From assembly GCF_014356525.2 (NCBI RefSeq), contig NC_052511.1, forward strand, positions 51,520,068 to 51,584,067: DNA of 64,000 nucleotides, given 5' to 3'. The notes under the pieces are model-generated. The model saw only the letters and a program-made list of their open reading frames with translations, was not told the origin of the DNA and searched no databases. Origin of the DNA: Nilaparvata lugens (taxonomy: Eukaryota; Arthropoda; Insecta; Hemiptera; Delphacidae). The position numbers and the translations under genes were made by a program. Positions within the stretch are counted from its first letter, which is position 1. Each line of letters starts with the position of its first letter. Shown here piece by piece: positions 10,862-21,840 of the stretch.

Positions 10862-11007
10862 ACTTTCCTTGCCCTATTACCATAAGGAATAAGTATTGCT
10901 TTCCGAAAAAAATTAAGGTACCCAATTTCTAAATTTCTATACGTTTCAAGGTCCCCTGAGTCCAAAAAACTGGTTTTTGGGTATTGGTCTGTATATGTGT
11001 GTGTTTG

Positions 11008-11096
<89 letters not shown>

Positions 11097-11753
11097 TGTG
11101 TATGAGTGTATGTGCGTCTGTGTACACGATATCTCATCTCCCAATTAACGGAATGACTTGACATTTGGAACTTAAGGTCCTTCCACTATAAGGATCCGAC
11201 ACGAACAATTTCGTTCAAATGCAATTCAAGATGGCGGCTTAAATGGCGAAAATGTTGTCAAAAACAGGGGTTTTCGTGATTTTCTCGGAAACAGCTCCAA
11301 CGATTTTGATCAAATTCATACCTAAAATAGTCATCGATAAGCTCTATCAACTGCCACAAGTCTCATATCTGTAAAAATTTCAGGAGCTCCGCCTCATCAA
11401 TGCAGATAGATTCCCAATTATCAGGCTTCAAATACAATTGAAACAAAAAAAATCAAGTGGAGTAGATTGAGCATGAAAATCTCTACAATTAATGTTCAGC
11501 AACATTTCCACCTAAAATTGAAAATAAGCTTTAAATTCGAGAAAATGTGATTATTCAATTGCAAATTATTGTTGATTCTATTAAATCATTCACTATGAAG
11601 AGATAGCAGACCTCATGTGTGTCTACAGCGTTATTGCCCTGTCACCAACTGGCTCAAATCTTTGAATAGTAGACTTGAGATGCGCGGGAACACTAGCGTC
11701 AGGTGATCAATTTTCATAACGGCAAGGAAAGTTGTGTGAGTGCGCCACACCAG
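10862..11753 (+). mobile_element. element X, copy 1
   Basis: Starts ACTTTCCTTGCCCTATTACC and ends GGAAAGTTGTGTGAGTGCGC then CACACCAG. The inner parts of the two ends are inverted to each other (CTTTCCTTGCC against GGCAAGGAAAG). The flanks both read ATTTTT. Copy 2 (38980-39696) is colinear. A reading frame over AAGATGGCGGCT is interrupted here by two stops. The class is unknown: a MITE-like or non-autonomous DNA element is likeliest. Confidence 0.75.
10997..11102. repeat. (TG)n microsatellite
   Basis: About 50 TG units with three interruptions, expanded inside element X. In copy 2 the same place has only a short TGTGTGTG run. Confidence 0.95.
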
Positions 11754-12284
11754 ATTTTTCTCTATGATACTATAATATAGTATGTATTATATTCTCTGTT
11801 AGGACTCGTCATCCTTCAACTGGCCCTCTATATCTATATTCCAATAACTACCAGCTGAATTCTAGTACTAAACGAAAACATAATTCACGACAATCCACTT
11901 ATATCAAGCAATGTACACTGCAAAGCTAGATTCCAGATATTTACACTATCGTGTAGCATGTACTCAAGATCTGTGTTGTCATTCTCTCACCAACACCCTA
12001 TTATATTTACAACTGCCTTCTAAATTTATAGGAATTGAATCTCTGAAATTACTGGAGTCTCTTTGCTTTGACCAGTGTTACAAGCCAGTGCATGTTTCCT
12101 CTGTTGAGAATAAGCACGAGGAGTATTTGCCCCATAAATAAATGTTGGAACACTAATTGCCTGCTTGAAAGCCGGGGGCTACTTTATTAGATTTCGGAAT
12201 AATATTTCTGCTAAATTGTCGTGCTATTTACAGTAGTTAGAGAGGGAAATTTAGTACATTGTGAGTTATGATTGTTGGTTGTTG
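11754..12284. other. no feature recognised
   Basis: The 76-codon open frame at 11911-12141 has no recognisable domain and no repeat partner. I leave it as unassigned; an exon of an unknown gene cannot be excluded. Confidence 0.35.
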
Positions 12285-12646
12285 AGATATTCAAAGTGTT
12301 TACTCTGAAGTTTGAGATCCTTTATTGATAATACAGTGAGTAGATATAGAATAATTATAAATTAAATTTCTAGTTTATTTAGTTCTGGACTGAAAAGTGG
12401 ACTCAAATCAATCCAAGTGGATAGCATGACCTATAATTTTTATTCATTCATAACTCTACCTTCATTGTATTATCATTCATCCCATCATCATCACCTAGGC
12501 TTAAAATACTTCTAGAAAGACGCCTTTGTAAAATAATAAATAAATAGAATAGATGGATAGAGTTCAGTTCATCAAAACAACGTGTTTCCTATTTAAAGTG
12601 TTTTCTCTGAAGTTTGAGATCCTTTATTGATAATAGGGTAAGAAAA
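12285..12646. repeat. direct repeat pair, ~50 bp, 302 bp apart
   Basis: The string CTGAAGTTTGAGATCCTTTA with about 50 bp of context occurs near 12308 and again near 12608. The right copy stops exactly where the next Helitron begins. Confidence 0.75.
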
Positions 12647-13309
12647 TCTATATATATAAAAAAGCGAAATGGCACTCATTCACTGACTGACTGACTCACT
12701 CACTCGCACAACTAAAAATCTACCGGTCCAAAAACGTTCAAATTTGGTAGGTATGTTCAGTTGGCCCTTTGGAGGCGCACTAAGAAATCTTTTGGAAATA
12801 TTTTAACTCTAAGGGTGGTTTTTAAGGGTTTAAAGTTCGTCTTTTAGCATGTATATTCTTCTTATTCTCTTAATAAATAATTGAAAAATGTCCATACCAT
12901 ATGTTAATATAGAACTATAATCTAGAGAGAGTACCTCTTCGAAACAGTTGTTAACTGGTAACTAAATTAATAATTTTGTCAGGTTGGCATTAATTTGAGT
13001 TGAATTTGTTAGGTTGGCACCAAGTTGAAGATTGAAATGTATTTATCGCGGAAAATTGATTTGGCACTGCTACTTCAATCATAGCTATTCCAGGGAATAT
13101 TATATTACTAGCCGTCAGGCTTGCTTCGCTCCCCATATCCGTTTAGCCAGACGTTTAGTCTGTATCCCCGACTGGATCGTCCTAACATATGATAAAAATT
13201 CAAGCGAAAAATGCAGGCGAGCAAAGCGAGCCTGCTGATCTCATTTTTGGACGATCCAGTCGGGGTCCAGGGGGACGGATATGGCGAGCGAAGCGAGCCT
13301 GACGGCTAG
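12647..13309 (+). mobile_element. non-autonomous Helitron, complete
   Basis: The 5' end is A|TCTATATATATAAAAAAGCG followed by AAATGGCACTCATTCACTGA, a well-known insect Helitron 5' end. The 3' end is GCGAGCGAAGCGAGCC hairpin, then TGACGGCTAG|T. Insertion between A and T without target duplication fits the Helitron mechanism. Length is 663 bp, with no Rep/helicase. It is colinear with 22481-23036 (minus) over the 5' end and the CAGGTTGGCATTAA block, but its 3' end differs: it carries a palindrome made of two 3' termini (13107-13310). Confidence 0.9.
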
Positions 13310-13310
13310 T
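13107..13310. repeat. palindromic double 3' terminus of the Helitron
   Basis: An outer pair of ACTAGCCGTCAGGCT... and its complement, and an inner pair of CCCGACTGGATCGTCC and its complement, fold into one long stem. Both outer ends look like Helitron 3' ends (hairpin plus CTAG|T) pointing away from each other. Confidence 0.85.
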
Positions 13311-13427
13311 ATAGATTAAATGAATAGATGTCCATTTCATCAAAAACAACAAGATGCAATAGTCACACTTATTACGGTACGAATTCAATAATGATAGGAA
13401 GTACCTGATGATAAAATCATGAAGTGT

Positions 13428-13545
13428 AAAAATAACCTATTTTTGGACAGTTTCGGGCTTTAAGCCTGTTGTTTCTCTCCCAATCATTCATAGTTGAGAA
13501 TGATGTTGTATCTATAAATGTATAAAGAAATAAAATAAAATTGAA
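13428..13545 (+). mobile_element. LT tail, plus strand
   Basis: ACCTATTTTTGGACAGTTTC, then GGGCTTTAAGCCTGTTGTTT and an A-rich end (AAAGAAATAAAATAAAATTG). The same order occurs at 62385-62515 and inside the RC3 copies. Probably a 5'-truncated LINE or SINE 3' end. Confidence 0.6.
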
Positions 13546-13639
13546 AGTACAATGATAATAGAGAGTGAGCTGTTGAATCATCGACTAATTAACATCCAGT
13601 GTTTATGTCTGTGTTCGAAATCAGCTGTTTTATCTGAAA

Positions 13640-14043
13640 TCCTATTATATTAAGCAATCAATTTCTGTATTTATATATCTGGTTATTTTTATATCTGGCT
13701 ATTTTTATGTCTGGTTATTTATGTTTAACGGATCTCGAAAACGGCTACAACAATTTTCACGAAATTTGGAACATAGTAGATTTATGATATAAAGATTCGA
13801 TTGCTCTAGGTCTCATCCTTGGGAAAACTCGCTGAACGACATTAAAAGGATAATTCATACTTGGCTGAAACAGCTGTGGTTAGTAAAAAAGTGAGTATGT
13901 GAAAAATCAAAATATCGCACCCCCGAAATTCATAAGATGACGTATTATAGCCAGCTGTGAAATATAAACACGATCATTTTAGAGAATTGTGTTCTGTTTA
14001 TCAATAAATAAAAATAACGAGCGAAGCTCGGTGCCCCGATATT
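13640..14043 (+). mobile_element. RC3 Helitron-like element, short copy
   Basis: Begins A|TCCTATTATATTAAGCAATC and ends with the hairpin CGAGCGAAGCTCGG then TGCCCCGATATT. Only 404 bp: the middle, including most of the LT tail seen in longer copies, is missing. Non-coding. Confidence 0.8.
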
Positions 14044-14049
14044 TAAAAA

Positions 14050-14760
14050 TAATGTATAGAGGATTCCTATTCTTCAAAATTCTCCAGCGCTTGATTGATA
14101 ACAGTCAATAAAACTTGACAATGAAGAATCTCTTCATTGAAACTTGACAATCGAAAAAACTTGTTTAAAATTTTGTCTATTGAAACTTCACAATCAATTA
14201 CGATTAATATACAATCAGGAGTTAATCTTTCTTCAAATTAATGAGTGGTTCCAACCATTTAAGATATTTACATTCAGACTCTAATCAGATTTATTGAAAC
14301 TTGAGAATCCAAAAAAATTAATTGAACTTTTTCTTGATTGAAACTTGACAATCAATGAAGATTAACACCCGAATAGGGTGGGAATAACCCTAAAATCAGG
14401 ACAATCAGGACAATATTCGATCTTCCTCGAAATTACTGAGTGGTTCTAATAATTTCAAGTATTTTTTATTCAAACTCTAATCAGCTTTATTGAAACTAAA
14501 GAAACGAAAAAACTTGTTTAAACTTTTTCTTGATTAAAACTTGACAATTAATGAAGATTAATCAGGACAAGGATACAATCAGGACAAGTTAATCTTTATG
14601 CAAATTAATGAGTGGTTCCAAATGTTTAAGATATTTTCATTCAGACTCTAAAATTCTTGTTTAAATTTTTTCTTGATTGAAACTTGACAATCAATTAAGA
14701 TTAATCAGGACAATTCGACCTCCCTTCAAATTAGTATATTTTCATTTAGACTATAATCTC
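14050..14760. repeat. degenerate tandem repeat, ~170-195 bp unit, about 4 copies
   Basis: AATTAATGAGTGGTTCCAA with the text around it recurs near 14237, 14433, 14606 and (partly) 14727, alternating with ATTGAAACTTGACAATCAAT strings. No coding frame. It looks like a local minisatellite. Confidence 0.75.
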
Positions 14761-15240
14761 CGGTTGCATGATTTGTTTGTTTGATTCATGTGTGGAGTCA
14801 GCATTGATCTATGTCTTGACCAATAATTGGAGAATTTCTCGATTTTAACTCACTTGTTCCAAACATCTGCTATTTCATGCAATTTTCAGGAAATAATAAC
14901 AGCAAGAATGTGGTGATACAACCATAGCAACCGTAATGTATTCAATTAATTGATTCCTCTAATTCAACCACTCATGTTCAGTTCTTAAACATGATAGCTC
15001 TTCAACTATCTAGTTGATTAAGGCCTACATTTCTGAAAAGGTCTCTAATTCTATTACAACAATAAGCACAATGATATTATCCACAATTCTTACAGAATAT
15101 TCTTCATCATCCTTAAAAAAAATCCAAAGAATTTCTTCATTCAAATTACATCTTCGAGCTAACTCGCAAGTTGAAGCTGTGTTTAAACACGTCATTTTTC
15201 CAACTTCCTCACTTTATAAAGTCATGTTTTTAAAATTGTA
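14761..15240. other. no feature recognised
   Basis: The open frame 15014-15331 lacks any known motif and runs into a purine-rich tract. Unassigned. Confidence 0.35.
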
Positions 15241-15540
15241 CTTGACTAAATTGGTGTGGTTGTTTAACAGTGGCGGTGAGGGAGTGAGAGGACTAGAGAA
15301 GAGGAGGGGTGAATTGAGGGAGGAAATTTAATAGATCGGGGGGTGGAAAGGGGATTGTTACCAGTAACCTACCAGCATGCGGGCTGTCCATTTCAGAATA
15401 ATTTCTATCGTGTACTTCTCCTCCACTCCTCATCCTCCTTCTCTCCCTCCTACTCCTCCTCCACCAACCACCACTCTTCCTTCTCCACCCTTCCACATCC
15501 ATTCTGCTACCCACTTGAATACCCCTCGTTTTCGAGGATC
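15241..15540. other. purine-rich then pyrimidine-rich block
   Basis: G/A-rich on the plus strand to about 15355, then C/T-rich from 15415 to 15515 with many CTCCT and CCACC strings. The two halves are only loosely complementary. The reading frames here are composition artefacts. Confidence 0.45.
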
Positions 15541-15763
15541 ATGTCATTTACATTAATTGCTATTAATCAACGATCTAAGCTAACAAGCTAAGCGTGATAC
15601 TAAAATGATTGAAGAATAAAGATAGAATTAAAGATAAGAGAGGTAATAATAGCTGTTATTTGATACTAGTTGAAGGCTTATAATGGAAGGCTAAATAGGC
15701 TGGAACGTTACATAGTTTTATAAGAATCTTGTTATAGTTTATTTTAACAATCACATATCTTTA
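15541..15763. other. no feature recognised
   Basis: Short unassigned AT-rich spacer before the RC3 copy. Confidence 0.4.
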
Positions 15764-16480
15764 TCCTATTATATTAAGCGAGCAATTTCTGTATTTATAT
15801 ATCTGGCTATTTTTATATCTGGTTATTTATGTTTTACGGATCTCGAAAACGGCTCTAACGATTTTCACGAAATTTGGAATATATTAGGTTTATGATATAA
15901 AGATTCGATTGCACTAGGTCTCATTCTTTGGAAAACTCGCTGAACGACATTAGAAGGATAATTCATCCTTAGAAAACAGATGATAATTTCGTCGTCTCTC
16001 GATAACAGAAGATGCGTGTACCTGTGTGGGAGAGAGACAGAATTATTTCCAGCTGTGTAATCATAATCAATCAGCGAGAAATTTTAACTAGCTAGACAAT
16101 TCAATCGATTTGATCAACATAATCTGATTTATTGACATGACATGATAATCCTCCTAAACTGGAGTATATCATAATTTTCAAAATCAATCATTATTTTTTG
16201 ACAATTTCAAGTGATTAGTGAGTGTTATTTTGTTATTCAATTTGGTTTGTATATAATCTAAATTATTAATTTTTGTTTTCAAGTGTTTGAACAGAAAATT
16301 TAACCTGAATTCAAGTGTATGGAGCTGTACCTACTTTCTGGACTATTTATAGTGTATAAATCAAAATTCGGGAAAGAAACAGTTTCGGGCTGTGCCTGTT
16401 AGTACTTCCCCAATCATTTTAAAGAATTGTGTTTGGTTTATCAAAATAAATAAATGAGCGAAGCTCGGTGCCCCGATATT
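15764..16480 (+). mobile_element. RC3 Helitron-like element
   Basis: 5' end A|TCCTATTATATTAAGCGAG; 3' end GAGCGAAGCTCGGTGCCCCG then ATATT. The block at 16365-16460 is an LT tail (CAGTTTCGGGCTGTGCCTGT) lying just inside the terminal hairpin. 717 bp and non-coding. Confidence 0.85.
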
Positions 16481-16828
16481 TATATTAAAGCTACAACTGA
16501 CAAACAATTCACAGCAAAAACGGCTTATTGTCTCGGAAAACCCACCTCGAAATCAGTTAGAGAACACACTGGAGTTGAGTAGTAACTCTGCAATCATAAG
16601 GATATTCGAGGAATTGATACAATCAAATAGAAACAGACAAAGTCCAGGCTTCTCTTCATCATTATTTTTATCCTAGAAGATTGAAAATCAAAGCTGTCAG
16701 AAACTAGAGAAAGTTTTCCAATTGGAGGGATAATTTTTACATACAATTTAGTACTTGGGTGTCTCATGCTCAATTATCCAATAATTTGATTATTTCTGAC
16801 CATCAGAGTTAGTTTCTAACACAATCTA
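16481..16828. other. no feature recognised
   Basis: Spacer between RC3 and M1. No supported content. Confidence 0.4.
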
Positions 16829-17202
16829 TAGTGAGGTCCCCGTTATAACGGCAGTTGAGAAAGATAGATGAACAACGTTGCCGATCCTCTGTCTTGTCAA
16901 TGCCTTCTATAGACGGTAGCAGATACAGGTTTATTGATGTAATATTAACTGTTCATTTTCGTTTAAAATAATCAATATGTTTTATTACGCAAGAAATTAT
17001 ATTTCTCAATAATTTCATAATAAATTTTCATAATTAGGATGACATTTTTCGCTTATTAATTATCAATTCTACATTGTTAAAAGACGATCTGGAAACCGAG
17101 CAAAGCGAGAAAGAGATAGCGCTATTCGCTTTGTTGAATGATAGACAAGGATAACAATACTATTGCTAATCAAACACTGCCATTATAACGTGGACCTCAC
17201 TA
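16829..17202 (+). mobile_element. M1 MITE, best complete copy
   Basis: Ends TAGTGAGGTCCCCGTTATAA and TTATAACGTGGACCTCACTA, flanked on both sides by TA (16827-16828 and 17203-17204). 374 bp, without coding. The TA duplication and the terminal repeats of about 25 bp suggest mobilisation by a Tc1/mariner-type transposase, which is not in the window. Confidence 0.9.
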
Positions 17203-17335
17203 TAGTTGATAACTATGACTATAGTTGATCAACTATGAATAGGCTAAATAGTTGATAACTAACTATTCATAGTTTCTAGATTCATAGTTGATAACTAACT
17301 ATTCATAGTAACTAGGTGTTAATAACTAACTCAAT
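17203..17335. repeat. cluster of short AT palindromes
   Basis: ATAGTTGATAACTAACTATT and ACTATTCATAGT strings are repeated four to five times in both senses directly next to the M1 right end. Confidence 0.75.
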
Positions 17336-17435
17336 AAATAAGTAGGTTTCCAGCCAGTGTCGGTACGCGTAGAGATGGGATTCAGTTACTTTCAACAAGT
17401 CCGAAACTGAAAAACAAACAAGGTGCTATCGAATT

Positions 17436-17800
17436 TTCAAAAATGAAAGGTTTGCACTGCTTCTTTCCCGTTTAAATTTCCAATTTATTTCTCTTGCCAA
17501 GCTTTTCCAATTGAAAGTTTGATGATTTTTCATTGACAGGAGAACCTACCTTTCAAATTCAAATAACCCTTTCTAGACTCCCGTGTTCCTTTACTTCTCC
17601 TTTGCTGATAAATCTATTCCAAATTCCCTTCAATTTTCAATAATGAGAGGTTGGTACTGTTTTGTAACGTTTAAATTTCCAATTTATCTACCTTTTGAAG
17701 CTTTTTTGATTGAAAATTTGATGGTTTTTCAAGCCCTTTCTAGATTCCCGTGTTCCTTTGCTGAAAGATATACAATGACTTTCAAATTCCCTTCAATTTT
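17436..17800. repeat. 200-bp tandem duplication
   Basis: The text from about 17441 returns at about 17641 (GTTTAAATTTCCAATTTAT; TTTCTAGA.TCCCGTGTTCC). The open frame 17583-17918 spans the second unit and is not conserved in the first, so I do not call it coding. Confidence 0.75.
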
Positions 17801-18825
17801 TTCCCTCCCATTTCACCTTACTCACTTAGTTCATCTGTGGCCTCACCCTCGATCCCCTACAGGCATCACCTTTCCTATTTTTGAGCTTCTATTTATAGGT
17901 AAGAGGCCGCGATTATGACTGCAGCACATAAAAATGCCTTTACCCAACGGTGAGCCACATATAGCCTGTATTGTGTTTTAAATCCCTCCGGATCGAATCA
18001 TAGCAGATGTGTGTATCCATTCTTTTCTTTCGTTCTTTATTTTGGTTCGGATATTTATTCATTTCTTCATTTCAGGATCGTTATTTAGTTTAGATACCGC
18101 AAATTCAGATACAGTTCATGTGCATCTAGTTTTTCTTAGTCCTATGCGTTCTATTATAATCGATCATTAATAATCAACTTTACTAGTCAAGAATCAACAA
18201 TAAAAATATTACATCACATATACTGAGTAAGTAACTGATTACTTGAATCATATTTATTCACTTCTATCCAGATACTCATAGATTTGTTTTCCTTTACTTC
18301 ATATTTCTACTTTCTTGAGCCTATGAGATTATGTCTCCACTCCACATTAATTTGATCTCTCTTCTCGTTCTACTCCTACTCAGTTGAATTTCTCTTGCAT
18401 CATGATTGAGATATCATTCTGAACGAAATCATCATATGCATCTACATACAGTCGGATCTTTGATTCCTGATATGATTATTTTTATATTGAATATTGTTCT
18501 ATTTATATTTTCGTATTTCCAGCTTGACTTTGCAAAGAAAGACTTCCTCGGATTGTATGATGTTATGATCTATGCTATTGTATTCTGTTCATATTATTGT
18601 GAATGGAATCCTACTTTTGTCAAATTTAATTCCACTGTCACTTTTCAATATTGTTGAAGTCAAATTTTTGAAAAAGTTGGCAAAGTTTTTTTGAAGTAAG
18701 GAAAATCCCTCAATTGCAGAGTATTCAATACAAGAGCGTAGAGGCTTTAGCACTGAACAACTAATTATAGCAGATCAAATTTTATAGATTTTAAGCTACA
18801 TTGGATTCTTCCAAATGAAATGATT
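17801..18825. other. no feature recognised
   Basis: About 1 kb of unassigned AT-rich DNA. Short open frames (for example 18406-18657) show no family resemblance. Confidence 0.4.
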
Positions 18826-19430
18826 GCAAATCAATCTATTGAGCGTGAACAGAACTTGGAATGATGCTGAATACAGTATATGGCAGATTTAAGTAATCAA
18901 CTTGAACTGAGCCGAAGCAGCAAATCAAACCTCCTCTGCATTACAGAATGGAACAATCCACCAAAATTACAGCCAATCAGAGTAGGATACAGTGAGACCT
19001 GCTCAAAACACTTCACGCCATACGATTGGTCGTTCGACTAGGCCTACACTGAACTGGCCACGCCTCCTGCTAATCACAAGCGAGCAGCACCACAACGAAT
19101 TTGTCAGTTGCTTTCAACGTTTCACAATAGATTGCGCTGACTGCCTATCCATACCGGAATTTCCTTTATAAGGCCTGAACTATTGGATTGATTAACTTTA
19201 AATTTTTCTAATAGGTTCTTAATTTGATGATGATGCATCATTCGTGTATTTCCTATCCCGTACATGTATATGCTGATTCTTTTCTTTATAATATTAAAGA
19301 TTGGAGTTGAAAATTCAAACAAAGAAAAGTTAGAAGAGAGAATAGAATAGAATCGCTGTCTCTATTTTCTACCTAGGAGGGCGGAGTTAGGGCGCAGCCG
19401 GCTCTCTCTTACACTCAACCTTCCAGAGAG
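18826..19430. repeat. CCAAT-rich composite block, copy 1
   Basis: Three parts in order: a module with CCAAT boxes (18973-18977, ATTGG near 19025) and GCCACGCC (19058-19065); a segment resembling the 5' part of the CTAG-type Helitron on the minus strand (19155-19310); and GGGCGGAGTTAGGGCGCAGC followed by a CT-rich end. The whole block is repeated at 19717-20314. Confidence 0.8.
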
Positions 19431-19475
19431 ACAATTACAGATAATAAAAGAGAATTTTAAACTTAATTTATTAAT

Positions 19476-19568
19476 ACAGAAACGGTAAGATACAGTTATA
19501 AAAAGCTTGGCATCAGCTGATTAAAAGTGAATTGCTCATGTACGCGGCGCGTAAATCTGTACGCACCT
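19476..19568 (+). mobile_element. PIF-like MITE (TTA-flanked), right half
   Basis: Matches 45084-45178: AGAAACGGTAAGATACAG, then GGCATCAGCTGATTAAAAGT, ending TCTGTACGCACCT followed by TTA. The left half is missing. Confidence 0.75.
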
Positions 19569-19716
19569 TTAGATTGATAGCAGAGATAAAACATAGTGTA
19601 TTATCTCCTCACCGACTGTATGTTAGCCAATGCAATAGAACTCTGATTATATAGCCCACGAATGGATAATTATTGCAGTTCAACTATCATGAATTCATGG
19701 ATATCTTTAATTTCAA

Positions 19717-20314
19717 CCAATCAATCTTTCTAAGTAAACAGAACTTGAAATGATGACAAATTTCATATATCCCCACAATCGAAACTTGAACTGAGCTGAT
19801 GCAGCTAAATTGCCTCTCCAGGTATCACAGAACCGAATAAGCCACCTGAATTACAGCCAATCAGAGTAGAATACAGTGAGACCGGCTCAGAACACTTCAC
19901 GCAATGCGATTTGTCGTTCGACTAGGCCTACACTGAACTGGCCACGCCTCCAGCCAATCACAAGCGAGCAACATCACAACGAATTTGTCATTTGATTCCT
20001 TAGCTCGACGTTAGATTACGCTGAGCGCCTTTTCATATTTTCATATTTTTTTCTTTTATAAGGCCTGAACTACTGAACTGATTAACTCGAAATTTTCTTA
20101 ATTTGATGATGCGTCATTCGTGTATTTCCTATCCCATACATGTATAAGCCAGTTCTTTTCTTTATAATAGAATAGATTGGATTTGGAAATTCAAACAAAG
20201 GAAAGTTAGAGAAGAGAGAGAGAGAGAATAGAATAGAATAGCTGCATTTCTTTTACCTAGGAGGGCGGAGTTAGGGCGCAGCCGGCTCTCTCTTACACTC
20301 AACCCTCCAGAGAG
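19717..20314. repeat. CCAAT-rich composite block, copy 2
   Basis: Colinear with 18826-19430, sharing TAGGCCTACACTGAACTGGC, the CCAAT and GCCACGCC boxes, the Helitron-like middle and the GGGCGCAGCCGGCTCTCTCT end. Offset is about 885 bp, so this is a segmental tandem duplication. Confidence 0.85.
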
Positions 20315-20325
20315 GGAGAGAGATC

Positions 20326-20937
20326 AACTGATTGAGTACTTTATTTCTTTAGATTACAATATATACTGGCTTATACACTTATATACAATAGCTTACTTTA
20401 CTTTACTTTACTTTTCTTGTTCGTCAGAATTACTGAACTGCATTAAGGGAGCAACGATCCCGCAGTATATGACACGTCAAAGTTTAATCTAATATCTACC
20501 ATCCCTCCTATTTCAACACAACAGATCCCACATAACATACATCAATCAAACACTATTCAACAAGGAAGTCTGCTAACCTGTACGGACACAATACAATAAG
20601 GAATTCCCTGAGTGTTTTTTTTTGAACTCCTTCAAGCCATCAATTTCTCTTATGTGAGATGGGATTGAATTAAATATTTTCATTCCCATATAAAGCTTAC
20701 AATACCGCAAAATTAAAGATGAATTCACATTAAATATACTAAGAAAATAATTATTATTGAACTTTATATGATATGAAAAAGCAATTTGTAATATAATAAC
20801 TATAGATGATTATATTTTTATGCATGTACATAAATTGGCGGAGCTTTGAACTTATCAATGTCCATTCTTCGGAAAGAATATTCAAAATATCCTTCCCACT
20901 AACTCTCTATCAAAACGTTAATTTCATTTATTCAACC
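20326..20937 (-). mobile_element. TCAA element, interrupted copy
   Basis: The minus-strand reading has the usual start (TTTGATAGAGAGTTAGTGGG near 20927) and ends at 20326 with the tail. It is split by a nested retroelement at 20397-20693. Upstream of the core it shares GAAATTAACG with the long copies. Confidence 0.85.
20397..20693 (-). pseudogene. nested LINE 3' end with RT C-terminus
   Basis: Minus-strand translation gives YMGMKIFNSIPSHIRE then IDGLKEFKKK, the typical end of a Jockey/CR1-like reverse transcriptase (pattern LFNxLPxxIR...FKxxL). A run of nine A shifts the frame; after it the old frame continues LREFLIVLCPYRLADFLVE and stop. The 3' UTR ends in a (AAGTA)n tail (20397-20414). 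The flanks both read AGCTTAC (20390-20396 and 20694-20700), a 7-bp target duplication. The element is therefore a young, 5'-truncated insertion. Confidence 0.85.
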
Positions 20938-20960
20938 AGAGATTCATTTATAAAGAGAGA

Positions 20961-21030
20961 TTAATTGATTGATTATATGCTTTTATTAGGGCGAAGTTAG
21001 GACTCCTGGTCCTCTCTGCCACAAAACCCT
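20961..21030 (-). mobile_element. LINE 3' tail of the CTTCGCC type
   Basis: Reads on the minus strand GGAGTCCTAACTTCGCCCTA then ATAAAAG. It is related to the ends at 38335-38460 and 57007-57115 (TCCGAACTTCGCCACGTC). Confidence 0.45.
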
Positions 21031-21039
21031 AAGAAACTG

Positions 21040-21266
21040 ATTGATTGATTGATTGAGTACTTTATTTATGTAGATTACAATATATACTGGCTTATACACT
21101 TATATACAATAACTGTATATGATATGAAATGTAATTTGTAATATAATAACTGTAGATAATTATATTGTTATGCATCTACATAAATTGGCGGAGCTTTGGA
21201 CATATCAATGTCCATTCTTCGGAAAGAATATTAAAAATATCCTCCCCACTAACTCTCTACCACAAC
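21040..21266 (-). mobile_element. TCAA element with internal deletion
   Basis: Same start and (TTGA)n end as the other copies, but the middle block around GCTGTATTGTAAGCT is deleted, leaving about 227 bp. Confidence 0.85.
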
Positions 21267-21429
21267 GAGAGAGAGAGTGATAGAGGGTAAGAATATAAAA
21301 CAAATGGAACAAGAGGGGTGAGAAAACGGTGAAAATGAAGGGAAGATAAATAGGAGAAAAGAGGGGAGTACAATAAAATATAGGCTGGACACAGGTCAAC
21401 ATTATGAGCCAAACACGACAGACGAAGAG

Positions 21430-21620
21430 AGACTAGACAACATTCACTTCAAACTGTCAGCATTCCTCATAAACCAACATCAATGCATCCCATTCAACAA
21501 ATACTGACAGTTACGAAGTGAATCTCTCAAACTGACATCAACTTCAAACTGTCAGAACTCCTCATAAGCTTACATCAAAGCTCCTCATTCAACTAATACT
21601 GACAGTTTCAAGTGAATCTC
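21430..21620. repeat. CTTCAAACTGTCAG repeat, two units
   Basis: Two ~100-bp units start with CTTCAAACTGTCAG and end with CTGACAGTT...AAGTGAATCTC, so each unit begins and ends with inverted halves. Similar units occur near 26380-26445 and 53326-53540. Confidence 0.65.
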
Positions 21621-21649
21621 ATCTCAGACAAGATTGCATACTTAAATCA

Positions 21650-21840
21650 ATCCTGGAGCACATGTGTGTACCGCGGCGGGGAATGGGTTAATTTAGCCGC
21701 ACCTACTGGCCGTTAAATTAAATTATTGTCCCCCGTGTGGTTGTGGGTGGAGGGAGGGGGTTAGTGGATCACAAGAAGGAGGAGAGGGGGTGAATTTTGG
21801 AGCCAATAGTCAGCCTCTCCTAATGACCAGACAGGACACA
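21650..21840. other. GC-richer island, unassigned
   Basis: GTACCGCGGCGGGGAATGGG and TTAGCCGCACCTACTGGCCG followed by a G-rich stretch. No repeat partner in the window and no frame. A candidate for unique non-coding or regulatory sequence. Confidence 0.35.
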
